From Nitrospiraceae bacterium UBA2600 (GTDB taxonomy: Bacteria > Nitrospirota > Thermodesulfovibrionia > Thermodesulfovibrionales > Thermodesulfovibrionaceae), in NCBI GenBank assembly GCA_002339325.1, contig DDKK01000047.1:67113-131112 (forward strand): a stretch of DNA of 64,000 bases, in the 5' to 3' direction. The notes beneath the pieces were generated by a model that did not search any database, was not told the origin of the DNA, and worked only from the letters and a program-made list of their open reading frames with translations. Below are positions 35,730 to 43,829 of the stretch, one piece after another (position 1 is the stretch's first letter; each line of letters starts with the position of its first letter). The translations under genes were made by a program, and so were the position numbers.

Positions 35730-36358
35730 TTCTTCTCCTCCCCTGACGGACTCTCAATAATCTCTCTGAAGCCTATCCATAATTCCTTGCCCTTTAGAGG
35801 ATAATCTTTCCTTAGAGGATATCCATTCCAGTCTTCAGGCATAAGAATTCGCCTTAAGTCTGGATGTCCAATAAATCTTATTCCGAACATATCAAAGCAT
35901 TCCCTTTCATGCCAGTTTGCACCAGGCCATAAATCTGTAACTGAATCTATTTCTGCATTTTCCTCTTCCACTTTTGCTCTAACTCTTATGTGAAGCCTTC
36001 TCCAGATGCTGTATAGATTGTAGACTACTTCAAACCTTGGTTTTTCTGGTGCATAATCAACTCCGCAGAGGTCTTGAAGGTGATTGAATCCCTGTTGTTC
36101 TTTAAGATAAGCTAAAATTTCTCTGATTTTGTCTGACGTTACAATTACAGAAACCTGTCCTCTGAACTCTTTTATCTCGATTACTTCCCCTGGAAATTGC
36201 TCTTTTAGTGTGAAGGCAATTTTAAGAGATTCCTCGGTCGCTTTCGCTCCCTCGGAATGACACAAAAAAGATGTGCTTGGTTGATGACATGAAGAGAAAG
36301 TGCTTGGTTGAGGGGCTAAGGGCTCTTCTTCTAAGACTCTCTCTATTTCCTGTGCCAT
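35726..36358 (-). CDS. nuoC: Complex I subunit NuoC with a repeat-derived N-terminal insert
   Basis: Residues 50-205 are a normal NuoC 30-kDa subunit (LCGVDY, VYNLYSIWRRLHIRVRAKV, WPGANWHERECFDMFGIRFIGHPDLRRILMPEDWNGYPLRKDYP). Residues about 13-45, in contrast, are translated from a dispersed repeat and read QPSTFSSCHQPSTSFLCHSEGAKATEESL, which has nothing to do with the family. The frame is kept, so the protein is probably functional with a longer N-terminus. It overlaps nuoA by 16 bases and nuoH by four. Confidence 0.94.
   Translation of the reverse strand: MAQEIERVLEEEPLAPQPSTFSSCHQPSTSFLCHSEGAKATEESLKIAFTLKEQFPGEVIEIKEFRGQVSVIVTSDKIREILAYLKEQQGFNHLQDLCGVDYAPEKPRFEVVYNLYSIWRRLHIRVRAKVEEENAEIDSVTDLWPGANWHERECFDMFGIRFIGHPDLRRILMPEDWNGYPLRKDYPLKGKELWIGFREIIESPSGEEKK
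36227..36312 (-). repeat. Dispersed palindromic repeat inserted in frame in nuoC
   Basis: On the minus strand two 27-base near-copies starting CAACCAAGCAC and ending TGTCAT stand in tandem and run into TCCGAGGGAGCGAAAGCGACC. The translation CHSEGAKATEESL is typical of the REP-like repeats often seen in bacterial intergenic DNA. The CTCGGAATGA end is shared with the element at 19746-19805. Confidence 0.7.
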
Positions 36359-36726
36359 GTGAGCGCCCCCATAAAGATTTCATAAATATATCCAATAAAA
36401 ATCAAAGCTATGAATAGAATCATCATCCAGAATCCCTCAAGGGATATGGCATCAAAGGCAACTGCCCAGGGATAGAGAAATATGACTTCCACATCAAAGA
36501 CCACAAAGAGAATGGCAAGAAGGAAAAAGCCAATATAGAATCTCTCCTTTGGTTCTCCACTTGGTGGATTACCAGATTCATAAGCAATAAACTTAATAGG
36601 ATTAAATTTCCTTGGAGCAACAATCTTATTAACAATCAGTCCTCCCAAGCCAAAAACCGTGGCAAATATCATAGCAATCAGAACAGGTAAGTATTTGTAT
36701 GGTATATATGAACCGGGTTCCATCAT
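36343..36726 (-). CDS. nuoA: Complex I subunit NuoA
   Basis: The 127-residue, three-helix subunit carries YESGNPPSGEPKERFYIGFFLLAILFVVFDVEVIFLYPWA, the conserved NuoA core with its acidic loop. It is unusually placed between nuoI and nuoC, while in most operons nuoA is first. Confidence 0.95.
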   Translation of the reverse strand: MMEPGSYIPYKYLPVLIAMIFATVFGLGGLIVNKIVAPRKFNPIKFIAYESGNPPSGEPKERFYIGFFLLAILFVVFDVEVIFLYPWAVAFDAISLEGFWMMILFIALIFIGYIYEIFMGALTWHRK

Positions 36727-37286
36727 TGACTTTCCTCCTTTTTAGATACTGCTTTGGGCTCTCTTTTGCCAATGGGAAGTCTATCTCTTCCGATTCCGGG
36801 TAAGTGCCAGAATTTATTTAGATACTCTGTTTTTTCATACTGCCTAATGAATTCATCCCAGTTACTCAGTAGTTTCTCTTTGTTGAAGTAGTTATCCTCT
36901 CTTGTATATGAAGCATATTCAAAAAATTCAGTAAGAACTAAGGCATTTACAGGACAGACTTCTTCGCAGTATCCGCAGAAAATACATCTTAGTGCATCAA
37001 TTTCATACTTCGTTAATACCCTTGCACCTGTTTCAGAGTTTATTGAGTAGTCAATGTAGATGCACTGACTTGGGCATACCTGAGCACACTTTGTACAGGC
37101 AACACAGCGCTCCTTTCCTGTCTCAGGGTCACGGACAAAGGCATGTCTTCCTCTAAAACCATCCTCAAGAGGTCTTTTCTGCTTTGGATATCTTATGGTT
37201 ACTGGTGTTGTGAAAATCGTTTTGAATGTAATTAATAATCCCTTAATAAGGTCAATGAATAGTATTTTTTTCAGTAAATTGTTCAT
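36723..37286 (-). CDS. nuoI: Complex I subunit NuoI
   Basis: The 187-residue protein has two [4Fe-4S] motifs, CVACTKCAQVCP and CIFCGYCEEVCP, for clusters N6a and N6b that lead electrons towards N2. It lies peripheral to the membrane arm. In this operon NuoI is a likely point of entry for electrons from the molybdenum enzyme or ferredoxin, because NuoEFG are missing. It overlaps nuoD and nuoA by four bases. Confidence 0.95.
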   Translation of the reverse strand: MNNLLKKILFIDLIKGLLITFKTIFTTPVTIRYPKQKRPLEDGFRGRHAFVRDPETGKERCVACTKCAQVCPSQCIYIDYSINSETGARVLTKYEIDALRCIFCGYCEEVCPVNALVLTEFFEYASYTREDNYFNKEKLLSNWDEFIRQYEKTEYLNKFWHLPGIGRDRLPIGKREPKAVSKKEESQ

Positions 37287-38488
37287 CGGTCAGCCTCTCC
37301 CATAACAATATCAAGAGTTCCAATTATTGCTATAACGTCTGCAAGAAGATGTCCCTCACAAAGCTTTGGAATTGCCGAGATATGGATGAAAGAAGGGGCT
37401 CTGACTCTCATTCTGTAAGGTCTTCCTGAACCATCACTTACTATATAAAAGCCAAGCTCTCCTTTTGGAGCTTCTATGGCTGAATAGATTTCTCCTTTTG
37501 GCATTAAATCATGTTTTTCCTGTGAAAAGGCAATAAAGCCACTCCATAGGGAGTCACCGGCTTCAATTTTTCTCTTTCCCTGATGGGGTATATCAATGTC
37601 AGGAGACTTTTCAGATAGGACTTCTCCCTCAGGCATCTTTTCAATACACTGTTTTACAATAAGTGCTGACTGTCTCATTTCCCTGATTCGACAGAGATAT
37701 CTATCATAGGTATCTCCATTTTCACCAAGGGGGACTTCGAATTCAACTTCAGGGTATGCATCATAGGGCATAAGCTTTCTTATGTCATAGTAAACTCCAG
37801 AACCTCTTAAGGCAGGTCCTGTAAGTCCTAAGGAAACAGCCTCCTCTGCAGTAATCTGACCTACTCCCTTAGTTCTCGAAAGCCATATACGATTTTCAGT
37901 AAGAAGAGTCTCGTATTCATCAACTCTTCTAAGCATCTCATCCATGAATTTATCAATTTCATCAAGGACATTTTTTTCTATATCTACTCTTACTCCACCT
38001 ATCCTTGGATAGCTCACAGTTAGACGGGCTCCACATATCTTTTCAAAAAACTGAAGTATCTGCTCCCTTTCTCTGAATGCGTAGAGAAATACGGTCATTG
38101 CACCAATATCAAGGGCATGGGTAGCAAGCCAGAGAAGATGGCTACTTAATCTGGTCATTTCAGATACAATTGTCCTTATAAATTTTGCCCTCCTTGGTGG
38201 CTCAATTCCCATGAGTCTCTCAACTGTAAGGCAGTAACCAATGTTGTTGGTCATACTTGAAATGTAATCAAGTCTATCTGTAAGAGTCATAGCTCCTGGA
38301 TAGGTTTTGCTTTCGGAAAGTTTCTCTACCCCTCTATGCAAATAACCTACATCTGGCTTAATATTAATTACCCTTTCACCCTCAAACTCACACCAGAGTT
38401 TAAGCACTCCATGAGTTGCCGGATGATGGGGTCCCATCTGAAGAACAAAGGTTGTGTCACTTATTTTTTCTATTTCCAGCTGCCCCAT
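37283..38488 (-). CDS. nuoD: Complex I subunit NuoD (49 kDa)
   Basis: The 401-residue protein has the quinone-site residues (GPHHPATHG with the ligand His, YLHRGVEKL) and the C-terminal arm GTLDIVMGEADR of the 49-kDa subunit. The [NiFe] hydrogenase ligands are absent: no CxxC pair at either end, so it is a true quinone-reducing NuoD and not a hydrogenase. It is fused to nothing, while NuoC stands separately. It overlaps nuoB by 19 bases. Confidence 0.96.
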   Translation of the reverse strand: MGQLEIEKISDTTFVLQMGPHHPATHGVLKLWCEFEGERVINIKPDVGYLHRGVEKLSESKTYPGAMTLTDRLDYISSMTNNIGYCLTVERLMGIEPPRRAKFIRTIVSEMTRLSSHLLWLATHALDIGAMTVFLYAFREREQILQFFEKICGARLTVSYPRIGGVRVDIEKNVLDEIDKFMDEMLRRVDEYETLLTENRIWLSRTKGVGQITAEEAVSLGLTGPALRGSGVYYDIRKLMPYDAYPEVEFEVPLGENGDTYDRYLCRIREMRQSALIVKQCIEKMPEGEVLSEKSPDIDIPHQGKRKIEAGDSLWSGFIAFSQEKHDLMPKGEIYSAIEAPKGELGFYIVSDGSGRPYRMRVRAPSFIHISAIPKLCEGHLLADVIAIIGTLDIVMGEADR

Positions 38489-38994
38489 CTTCCCTGCTCC
38501 TTCATGATTTTTTCTTGTAATTTAATAAGTCCATACATTAATGCCTCTGGTCTTGGCGGACAACCAGGTACATAGACATCAACAGGTAAAAACTGATCTG
38601 CACCCTGAACTGTGCTGTAAGTGTTAAATATTCCACCTGTACAGGCACAGCTTCCCATGGCAACAACATACTTTGGCTCAGGCATCTGATCATAAACCAT
38701 CTTTACGATAGGAGCCATTTTGTATGTAACTGTACCTGCTATTATAATTACATCTGCCTGACGAGGTGAGGCTCTAAAGAGTATTCCAAAACGGTCAAGG
38801 TCTAAGTGGGAGGCGCCTGCTGCCATCATCTCAATGGCGCAGCAGGCAAGACCAAAGGTGAGAGGCCAAAGGGAGTTTGACCTTCCCCAGTTGACCACTT
38901 TATCAAGGGTAGTAATTATGACATTACTACCCTTGATTATCTTAGTTCCTTCTTCTACTTCAATCAATTCTGGTTGATTAGTAGAGGGATGCAT
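38470..38994 (-). CDS. nuoB: Complex I subunit NuoB
   Basis: The 174-residue protein ligates the terminal cluster N2: the adjacent Cys pair in GLACCAIEMMAAG, GSCACTGG and PGCPPRPEALMYG are all there. It overlaps the upstream Fe-S protein gene by 17 bases, a tight link between the complex I core and the molybdenum enzyme genes. Confidence 0.96.
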   Translation of the reverse strand: MHPSTNQPELIEVEEGTKIIKGSNVIITTLDKVVNWGRSNSLWPLTFGLACCAIEMMAAGASHLDLDRFGILFRASPRQADVIIIAGTVTYKMAPIVKMVYDQMPEPKYVVAMGSCACTGGIFNTYSTVQGADQFLPVDVYVPGCPPRPEALMYGLIKLQEKIMKEQGRWGSWK

Positions 38995-39484
38995 AGGTAT
39001 CCTTTACGAACCTCTCTCTCTTCAGTCTCGAAGCCTCATCAGCAGATACGAATCTCAAAGCCTTAGTTGTACATTTTGTTACACAGGCAGGCTTGAGTCC
39101 CTGGTCAACTCTATCTTTACAGTAATCACATTTGACAACTTTTCCTGTCTCAGGATTCCACTGAGGGACACCCCAAGGACAGGCTGTAATGCAAGATTTA
39201 CAGCCTACACAAAGGCTCTGTTCAACAAAGACAATTCCGTCCTTTGCACGTCTCTGCATAGCACCAGTAGGACAGGCTTTTACACACCAGGGTTCTTCAC
39301 AGTGAAAACAGGGCATAAAGACAAATCTCTGTCTTGGTAAACCGCCTATCATCTTTATGTCTGTTTCAATAATTCTACAAAGCCTTGGTCCTACGGGAAG
39401 TTCATTTTTTGTTTTACAGTGCACCTCACAGGCATAACAACCTATGCAACGGTCATGGTCTTGATATATGTAGTAGATGCTCAT
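38978..39484 (-). CDS. Four-cluster Fe-S electron-transfer subunit (PsrB/DmsB/HycB-like)
   Basis: The 168-residue protein has four Cys motifs (CIGCYACEVHC, CFHCEEPWCVKACP, CVGCKSCITACP, CDYCKD...CVTKC) that bind four [4Fe-4S] clusters, as in the electron-transfer subunits of DMSO-reductase-family enzymes. No Tat or Sec signal is present, so it works in the cytoplasm. It stands 11 bases behind the molybdopterin oxidoreductase and overlaps nuoB, and it is the obvious wire between the two. Confidence 0.92.
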   Translation of the reverse strand: MSIYYIYQDHDRCIGCYACEVHCKTKNELPVGPRLCRIIETDIKMIGGLPRQRFVFMPCFHCEEPWCVKACPTGAMQRRAKDGIVFVEQSLCVGCKSCITACPWGVPQWNPETGKVVKCDYCKDRVDQGLKPACVTKCTTKALRFVSADEASRLKRERFVKDTYASLY

Positions 39485-39495
39485 ATCCTTCCTCC

Positions 39496-41583
39496 TTAAA
39501 CCTTCTTCACTCTTACAAAGTTTTCAAAAAGCGCACCTGTGTGGCTTCCATGTGCCATTTTGTCAAAAGCTCCGCTAAGTAGTCTACCTTCATTCAGTCC
39601 TTTACCGTAGGAACGGCTCTTCCAGGGCACTTCGTTTTCAAATCCTCTATACATGAACACAGCTTCTGGATGAATAAAAGGCGTAACTTTTGCCCTAATC
39701 TTGCCAGAGAAATCACCGGAAGACACCTCTACCCAATCACCATTCTTTATTCCAAGCTTTGCTGCTACTTCAGAATTAATCCAGAGTTCATTTTCGGGAA
39801 CTATTTCATTGAGATACTTGTTGTTGTGGGTCTGGACATGGGTATGAACTGCCATTCTTCCAAAGACAAGTCTGAACTCACCATCGTCTATGTTTGGCTT
39901 TGCAGGAGTCTTATGCTCATAGAAATATGGAACTTCTCTTTCTGCCATTTTGCTTGAAAGAATCTCTATTTTACCTGAGGGGGTTTTGAACTTGAGCTCA
40001 TCTCTTGAATACATCTTCGGGTCTTTGCAGAGAGCCACCTGTCCGGATTTATCAAAATCCTCAATCTTCACACCTGTTCCATCAAGCTGATAGTTCCAGA
40101 GATCCTCAATGGTCTCAAAGAGCATGTACTGTCCAGCACCATAGGCATTAAGAAGTCCCTTTGTAATCTCCCATTTGCCCTTTGTATCATAAATTGGCTT
40201 AATTGCCTGTCTTCTCATTATGAATGCAGGCTTTGCTCCTCTCTGAAGTCCTATCATATCATCTCTTTCAAGATAGGTTGACTCAGGCAGTATCACATCG
40301 GCATACCAAGCCGTTGATGAATAGTTGGTGTCTATCGCCACTAATAGGTCAAGTCCATCAAGGACTTCTTTAATATCTTTTAAAGTAATTCCTGCAAAGG
40401 GATCGTAACGAACTACAAAGAGAGCCTTTACAGGATAGGGCTCACCCTTTTTAATTGCTCTGTAAAGATGGAGAATGTGTCCTGCTCCGTCGTAGAGGAA
40501 TCCTTTACCTGCCTCAGCTTCAACTCTTTTTTCCTCAGGTGCAGGAATTTTCTCAAGGAGACTGTTTAATCCTTTTGCTCCAACCTCTTTTGGTGTTTTT
40601 GCGAGAATCAATCCACCCTTTTGCTCGATACTTCCGAGGAGTGCATTAAGAATAATTACAGAACGGGCAAAGTAGAAAGCATCCACATACCTTGCAGCAA
40701 ACCAGCCAGGATAGATAATCACCTTTGGCTTCGCTGCACTTAATGCTCTTGCAAGACTTACTATTTCATAGGCATGAATACCTGTTTCCTTTTCAGCCCA
40801 CTCAGGAGTACAGTTTTTTACGAAGTTTTCAAGTTCTACAGTTCCATCACAGAATTTATCAACAAAGTCTTTGTCGTAAAGATTTTCTTTTAAAATCACA
40901 TGAATTAAGGCAAGATTGAGAGCATAGTCAGTACCTGGTCTTATCTGGTAAAATCTTGATGCCTTTGTCGCAGTTTTTGATGCTCTCACATCAATGTATG
41001 TAAGCTCTGCACCGTTTTCAAGTCCTTTCACAATATTATTTGCCTCTCTTACACCTAAGGCTTCCAAGGCATTTCTGCCATAGAATACAATATGTTTAGT
41101 ATTGGCAAAGTCATATCCTACTTCGGGTCTACCGTAGCCAAGCAGAGTCTGATAGGCAAGATCAACATTTTTTCTGCAGAAGTCGTCATGGCTAAAGTAA
41201 TTGGGAGAACCCATTCCTCTTACAATAAGTCTTTGCATTTCTCCAAAGAGACCAGCTCCTCTGTCTAAGAGTGCTACGGTTCTTTTGCCATACTTTGCTT
41301 GGATATCCTTGACTTTGTCTGCCACGTATTTGAAAGCTTCTTCCCAACTTACTCTCTTAAACTGTCCAGAGCCCCTCTCACCAGTTCTAATCATCGGATA
41401 CTGAAGTCTTTCAGAGTCATAAAGAAGGGCAATTCCAGCAGAGCCCCTGGCACAGAGGCTGCCCTCCATGCCAGGAACGTAAGGATTCCCCTCTATCCAT
41501 CTAACCCTACCGTCTTCTACTTCAATCCGAATGGGGCATCTTACTGAGCACATTCCACAGTTGCTAAACACTGAACTCTTCAT
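39496..41583 (-). CDS. Cytoplasmic molybdopterin oxidoreductase (PsrA/PhsA-like)
   Basis: The protein is a DMSO-reductase-family catalytic subunit of 695 residues. The N-terminal [4Fe-4S] cluster is formed by Cys9, Cys12, Cys16 and Cys44; Cys136 in SHDDFCRKN is the expected Mo or W ligand; the C-terminal MopB-type domain (LWINSEVAAKLGIKNGDWVEVSS) closes the cofactor site. Sequence style is nearest to thiosulfate/polysulfide reductases. It lacks the twin-arginine signal of the periplasmic enzymes, and no NrfD/PsrC membrane anchor gene is present. The neighbours are a TauE-type transporter in front and an Fe-S subunit plus complex I behind, so sulfur-compound turnover coupled to complex I is a reasonable guess. 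The substrate is unknown. Confidence 0.88.
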   Translation of the reverse strand: MKSSVFSNCGMCSVRCPIRIEVEDGRVRWIEGNPYVPGMEGSLCARGSAGIALLYDSERLQYPMIRTGERGSGQFKRVSWEEAFKYVADKVKDIQAKYGKRTVALLDRGAGLFGEMQRLIVRGMGSPNYFSHDDFCRKNVDLAYQTLLGYGRPEVGYDFANTKHIVFYGRNALEALGVREANNIVKGLENGAELTYIDVRASKTATKASRFYQIRPGTDYALNLALIHVILKENLYDKDFVDKFCDGTVELENFVKNCTPEWAEKETGIHAYEIVSLARALSAAKPKVIIYPGWFAARYVDAFYFARSVIILNALLGSIEQKGGLILAKTPKEVGAKGLNSLLEKIPAPEEKRVEAEAGKGFLYDGAGHILHLYRAIKKGEPYPVKALFVVRYDPFAGITLKDIKEVLDGLDLLVAIDTNYSSTAWYADVILPESTYLERDDMIGLQRGAKPAFIMRRQAIKPIYDTKGKWEITKGLLNAYGAGQYMLFETIEDLWNYQLDGTGVKIEDFDKSGQVALCKDPKMYSRDELKFKTPSGKIEILSSKMAEREVPYFYEHKTPAKPNIDDGEFRLVFGRMAVHTHVQTHNNKYLNEIVPENELWINSEVAAKLGIKNGDWVEVSSGDFSGKIRAKVTPFIHPEAVFMYRGFENEVPWKSRSYGKGLNEGRLLSGAFDKMAHGSHTGALFENFVRVKKV

Positions 41584-41595
41584 CTTAAACCCCTT

Positions 41596-41985
41596 TTAAA
41601 ATATACCAAGCAATTGTAAGGCTAATATTAAAAGACCAATGCATGCAACTCTTTTTACCATTACAGGATTGAGTTTCTTTGCAATCTTAGGTCCTATATA
41701 GCCACCAAGAATTGCCGCTGGGAACATTATTAAGAAGAATATTAGGTCAAAATTTCCAAAGCCATAATGTCTGAACGTTCCCATAAGAGTATTGAAGAAT
41801 ATAGCAAGCAAAGAACTACCGACTATAACATACATTGGAAGCCTTAAACCAACTGCCATAAGAGGAACCATAAATGGTCCTCCACCAAAGCCAAACATGG
41901 ATGATGCAATTGCTATAAGAAATGCACCTGGAATACCTATGGCAAGATTTACTTTAAATTCTTGACCCCAGAATTCTATTTTCAT
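41596..41985 (-). CDS. Half-size TauE/SafE (TSUP) membrane protein
   Basis: The 129-residue protein has four hydrophobic helices and the TSUP motif FGFGGGPFMVPLM near the start plus LGGYIGPKIAKKLNP. Complete TauE/SafE transporters have about eight helices in two such halves. Here the second half is encoded by the neighbouring gene, two bases upstream, at the end of a larger protein. Together they could form one sulfite, thiosulfate or organosulfonate transporter. Confidence 0.85.
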   Translation of the reverse strand: MKIEFWGQEFKVNLAIGIPGAFLIAIASSMFGFGGGPFMVPLMAVGLRLPMYVIVGSSLLAIFFNTLMGTFRHYGFGNFDLIFFLIMFPAAILGGYIGPKIAKKLNPVMVKRVACIGLLILALQLLGIF

Positions 41986-41987
41986 AG

Positions 41988-43247
41988 TTATTTACCTCCT
42001 TCTGCTTTTTTCTTTGCTGCTTCCTGAGCTCTTTTCTGAAACTCTTTAAGAATTGCCTGTTCTTTCTTGTTTTTCTCAAGATATTTTGGAGTTGTCTGCC
42101 AAAACATTAGAGCAGCAAGAATTATGAGAACCCATCCAAAAAGGAATTTGTACTGGTCAAGAGTTATAAGCTCAGTAAGTTTTGGTCCAATGAAACCTCC
42201 GGCAAGCATGGCAAGTCCAAGCGTAACTCCAAGCTTCCAGTTAATAAAGTTTATCTTTGAGTAGTTATAAATACCTGTGCCTTGAGAGAAAAGAACAGTG
42301 GGCATGACTGTTCCTGCCACAACAGTATGAGGCAAACCAAGCATAACTAATATTGGGTTAAGAATAAATCCACCCCCTGCACCCATCAATACTCCAAAAG
42401 TTGTAATTGCTGCAGTAAGAAGGAATGGCCATATTACATTAACAGTTCTACCAGCATTTGGTAGATACACACTGGGAAATGTAACAGAGTTTTCGACAAT
42501 GACTGGTTCACTCTTTATATCCTTGTCCACCTTTGCAACGACAAAATATTTTCCAGGCGCAGTGTTTGCTGGAATTTCCACTGTGGCTTTAAATGTACCA
42601 TCTTCGGCTATTTTTAAGTTTGAAGAGAATACGTTGCCAACGCTACGAAATCTTGCTTTAAGTAGCTGCATAGACCTGCGCTTATTCTCTTTTTCATCCA
42701 TTGGTTCAAGCTTTGTTCCTCTTGAACCAATTATGCTTGCCCACAAAGATGTCTGATATCTATCAATTTTCAACTTTGCAGGATAACCATAGACAGCATC
42801 AGCACCAGCATTTTTTATAACCTCAGAAACACTCCACTTTCCACCTTTTGCCTTGGCATCCTCTAAAACAGGCTTATATTTTTCAGGAACAATGAGTCTG
42901 TAAAAGGCTGGCATATCATCGGTCATATAAAATATATAGGGTCTTTTACCAGTCTTTGGGTCTGGGTCTGCATCAAGTCTTGCCGCTCTGATTGTCTTTT
43001 CAGCCCAAACTTCAATATATACATCCTTACCAGCTGGTGCTTTACCGGTGATTGTAAGTTTACCTCCACCTGAGAGATTTGTTTTATCTACGCTTACTGT
43101 AACAGTCTCTGCTGATTGTGCTTCCTTCGGAGCTTCTACAGGCTTCTGTTCTTGGGCTTTCTGTTCAGCAGGCTTCTGAGCCATTCCGGTAGAGACAAAA
43201 ACCGTTAAAACAAAAAATACAACAAAGAAATTTAAAAATCGCTTCAT
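41988..43247 (-). CDS. Exported beta domain fused to a half-size TauE/SafE protein
   Basis: A Sec signal (residues 1-23) is followed by an Ala/Lys/Gln-rich linker and an extracytoplasmic region of about 230 residues (beta-rich, TVSVDKTNLSGGGKLTITG and TFKATVEIPANTAPGKYFVVAKV, Ig-like appearance). Residues about 270-390 form four helices with the TSUP motif GVLMGAGGGFILNPILVMLG and AGGFIGPKL, and a charged tail follows. It complements the half-transporter encoded next to it. The exported domain may bind the sulfur compound outside the membrane. No family name is recognised for it. Confidence 0.82.
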   Translation of the reverse strand: MKRFLNFFVVFFVLTVFVSTGMAQKPAEQKAQEQKPVEAPKEAQSAETVTVSVDKTNLSGGGKLTITGKAPAGKDVYIEVWAEKTIRAARLDADPDPKTGKRPYIFYMTDDMPAFYRLIVPEKYKPVLEDAKAKGGKWSVSEVIKNAGADAVYGYPAKLKIDRYQTSLWASIIGSRGTKLEPMDEKENKRRSMQLLKARFRSVGNVFSSNLKIAEDGTFKATVEIPANTAPGKYFVVAKVDKDIKSEPVIVENSVTFPSVYLPNAGRTVNVIWPFLLTAAITTFGVLMGAGGGFILNPILVMLGLPHTVVAGTVMPTVLFSQGTGIYNYSKINFINWKLGVTLGLAMLAGGFIGPKLTELITLDQYKFLFGWVLIILAALMFWQTTPKYLEKNKKEQAILKEFQKRAQEAAKKKAEGGK

Positions 43248-43262
43248 AAATTCCTCCTCCTA

Positions 43263-43676
43263 TTATCTGATTATCAAAACGGATTGAGTAGCATTTGATG
43301 CCACTTTTTGTGTGACACTTCCAAAGAGTGTTCTTTCTGTTGCATCCTTACCTTTTGAACCAATAACAATTAAGTCATAGCCATTTCTGGCATAATCAAT
43401 GATTACATCAGCCGGCGAACCTTCAAGAATTATTGTCTCTCCTTTCACCCCCTTTTCATTTAAAATTTCCTGTGCTCTTTTGAGGTTGCCCTCAAATTCG
43501 GCCTTAAAAATTCCCTCAACTGTTGCACAGTCTACGCCAATCTCTAAAAAACAAACTTTCGGAATAACTGAGATAACTGTTATCTGAGAGCCAAATTTTT
43601 GTGCCAGCTTGATAGCTTCGTTCAAAGCTTTTTTTGACCATTCTGAGCCATCAAAACATACTAAAATTTTTTGCAT
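43263..43676 (-). CDS. Universal stress protein UspA family
   Basis: The 137-residue protein has the UspA fold with the ATP-binding signature GSKGKDATERTLFGSVTQKV near the C-terminus and a Rossmann-like start (KILVCFDGSEWSKKALNEAI). It is the first gene behind the sigma-54 promoter and so marks the 5' end of the long operon that follows. A regulatory role in energy or redox stress is common for the family. Confidence 0.92.
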   Translation of the reverse strand: MQKILVCFDGSEWSKKALNEAIKLAQKFGSQITVISVIPKVCFLEIGVDCATVEGIFKAEFEGNLKRAQEILNEKGVKGETIILEGSPADVIIDYARNGYDLIVIGSKGKDATERTLFGSVTQKVASNATQSVLIIR

Positions 43677-43712
43677 GGTAAACCTCCTGAGAATTTCTCA
43701 AAAAAGAGAAAA

Positions 43713-43729
43713 TGCAAAAGACTTGCCAG
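43713..43729 (-). promoter_or_regulatory. Sigma-54 (RpoN) promoter of the uspA-tauE-Mo-nuo operon
   Basis: CTGGCAAGTCTTTTGCA on the minus strand matches the -24/-12 consensus TGGCAC-N5-TTGCA with GG and GC at the right spacing. A start about 12 bases downstream leaves a 25-base leader with AGGAGG ahead of the uspA start codon. Confidence 0.8.
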
Positions 43730-43771
43730 AAGATAAGTTATTGAAAATATTAGGAAACGCCCGATTTGAGA

Positions 43772-43787
43772 TGTCCCATTAGGGACA
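43772..43787. promoter_or_regulatory. Enhancer palindrome 1 (TGTCCC-N4-GGGACA)
   Basis: TGTCCCATTAGGGACA is a perfect palindrome with centre about 78 bases ahead of the predicted sigma-54 start. It is repeated in the same form 31 bases further upstream, as expected for the paired sites of an AAA+ enhancer-binding protein. Confidence 0.65.
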
Positions 43788-43798
43788 GGCAAGAAGAG

Positions 43799-43822
43799 CT
43801 ACTGTCCCAAATGGGACAGTAG
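43799..43822. promoter_or_regulatory. Enhancer palindrome 2 (extended TGTCCC-N4-GGGACA)
   Basis: The core TGTCCCAAATGGGACA (43803-43818) is extended by CTAC/GTAG into a ten-base perfect inverted repeat. It lies seven bases behind the aconitase stop, so it may also act as a transcript end, but there is no T tract. Its core is identical to palindrome 1 except in the four central bases. Confidence 0.6.
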
Positions 43823-43829
43823 CGACAGC

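Noticed and set aside
37283..38488. NuoD as a hydrogenase large subunit (Ech/Hyc-type complex)
   Set aside because: Neither terminal CxxC nickel motif is present and the quinone-site histidine motif is there, so the complex is not a hydrogenase.
43772..43822. The two TGTCCC palindromes as ordinary terminators of the aconitase gene
   Set aside because: Neither is followed by a T tract, the cores are identical, and the spacing to a sigma-54 promoter fits enhancer sites. A partial terminator role of the second one stays possible.
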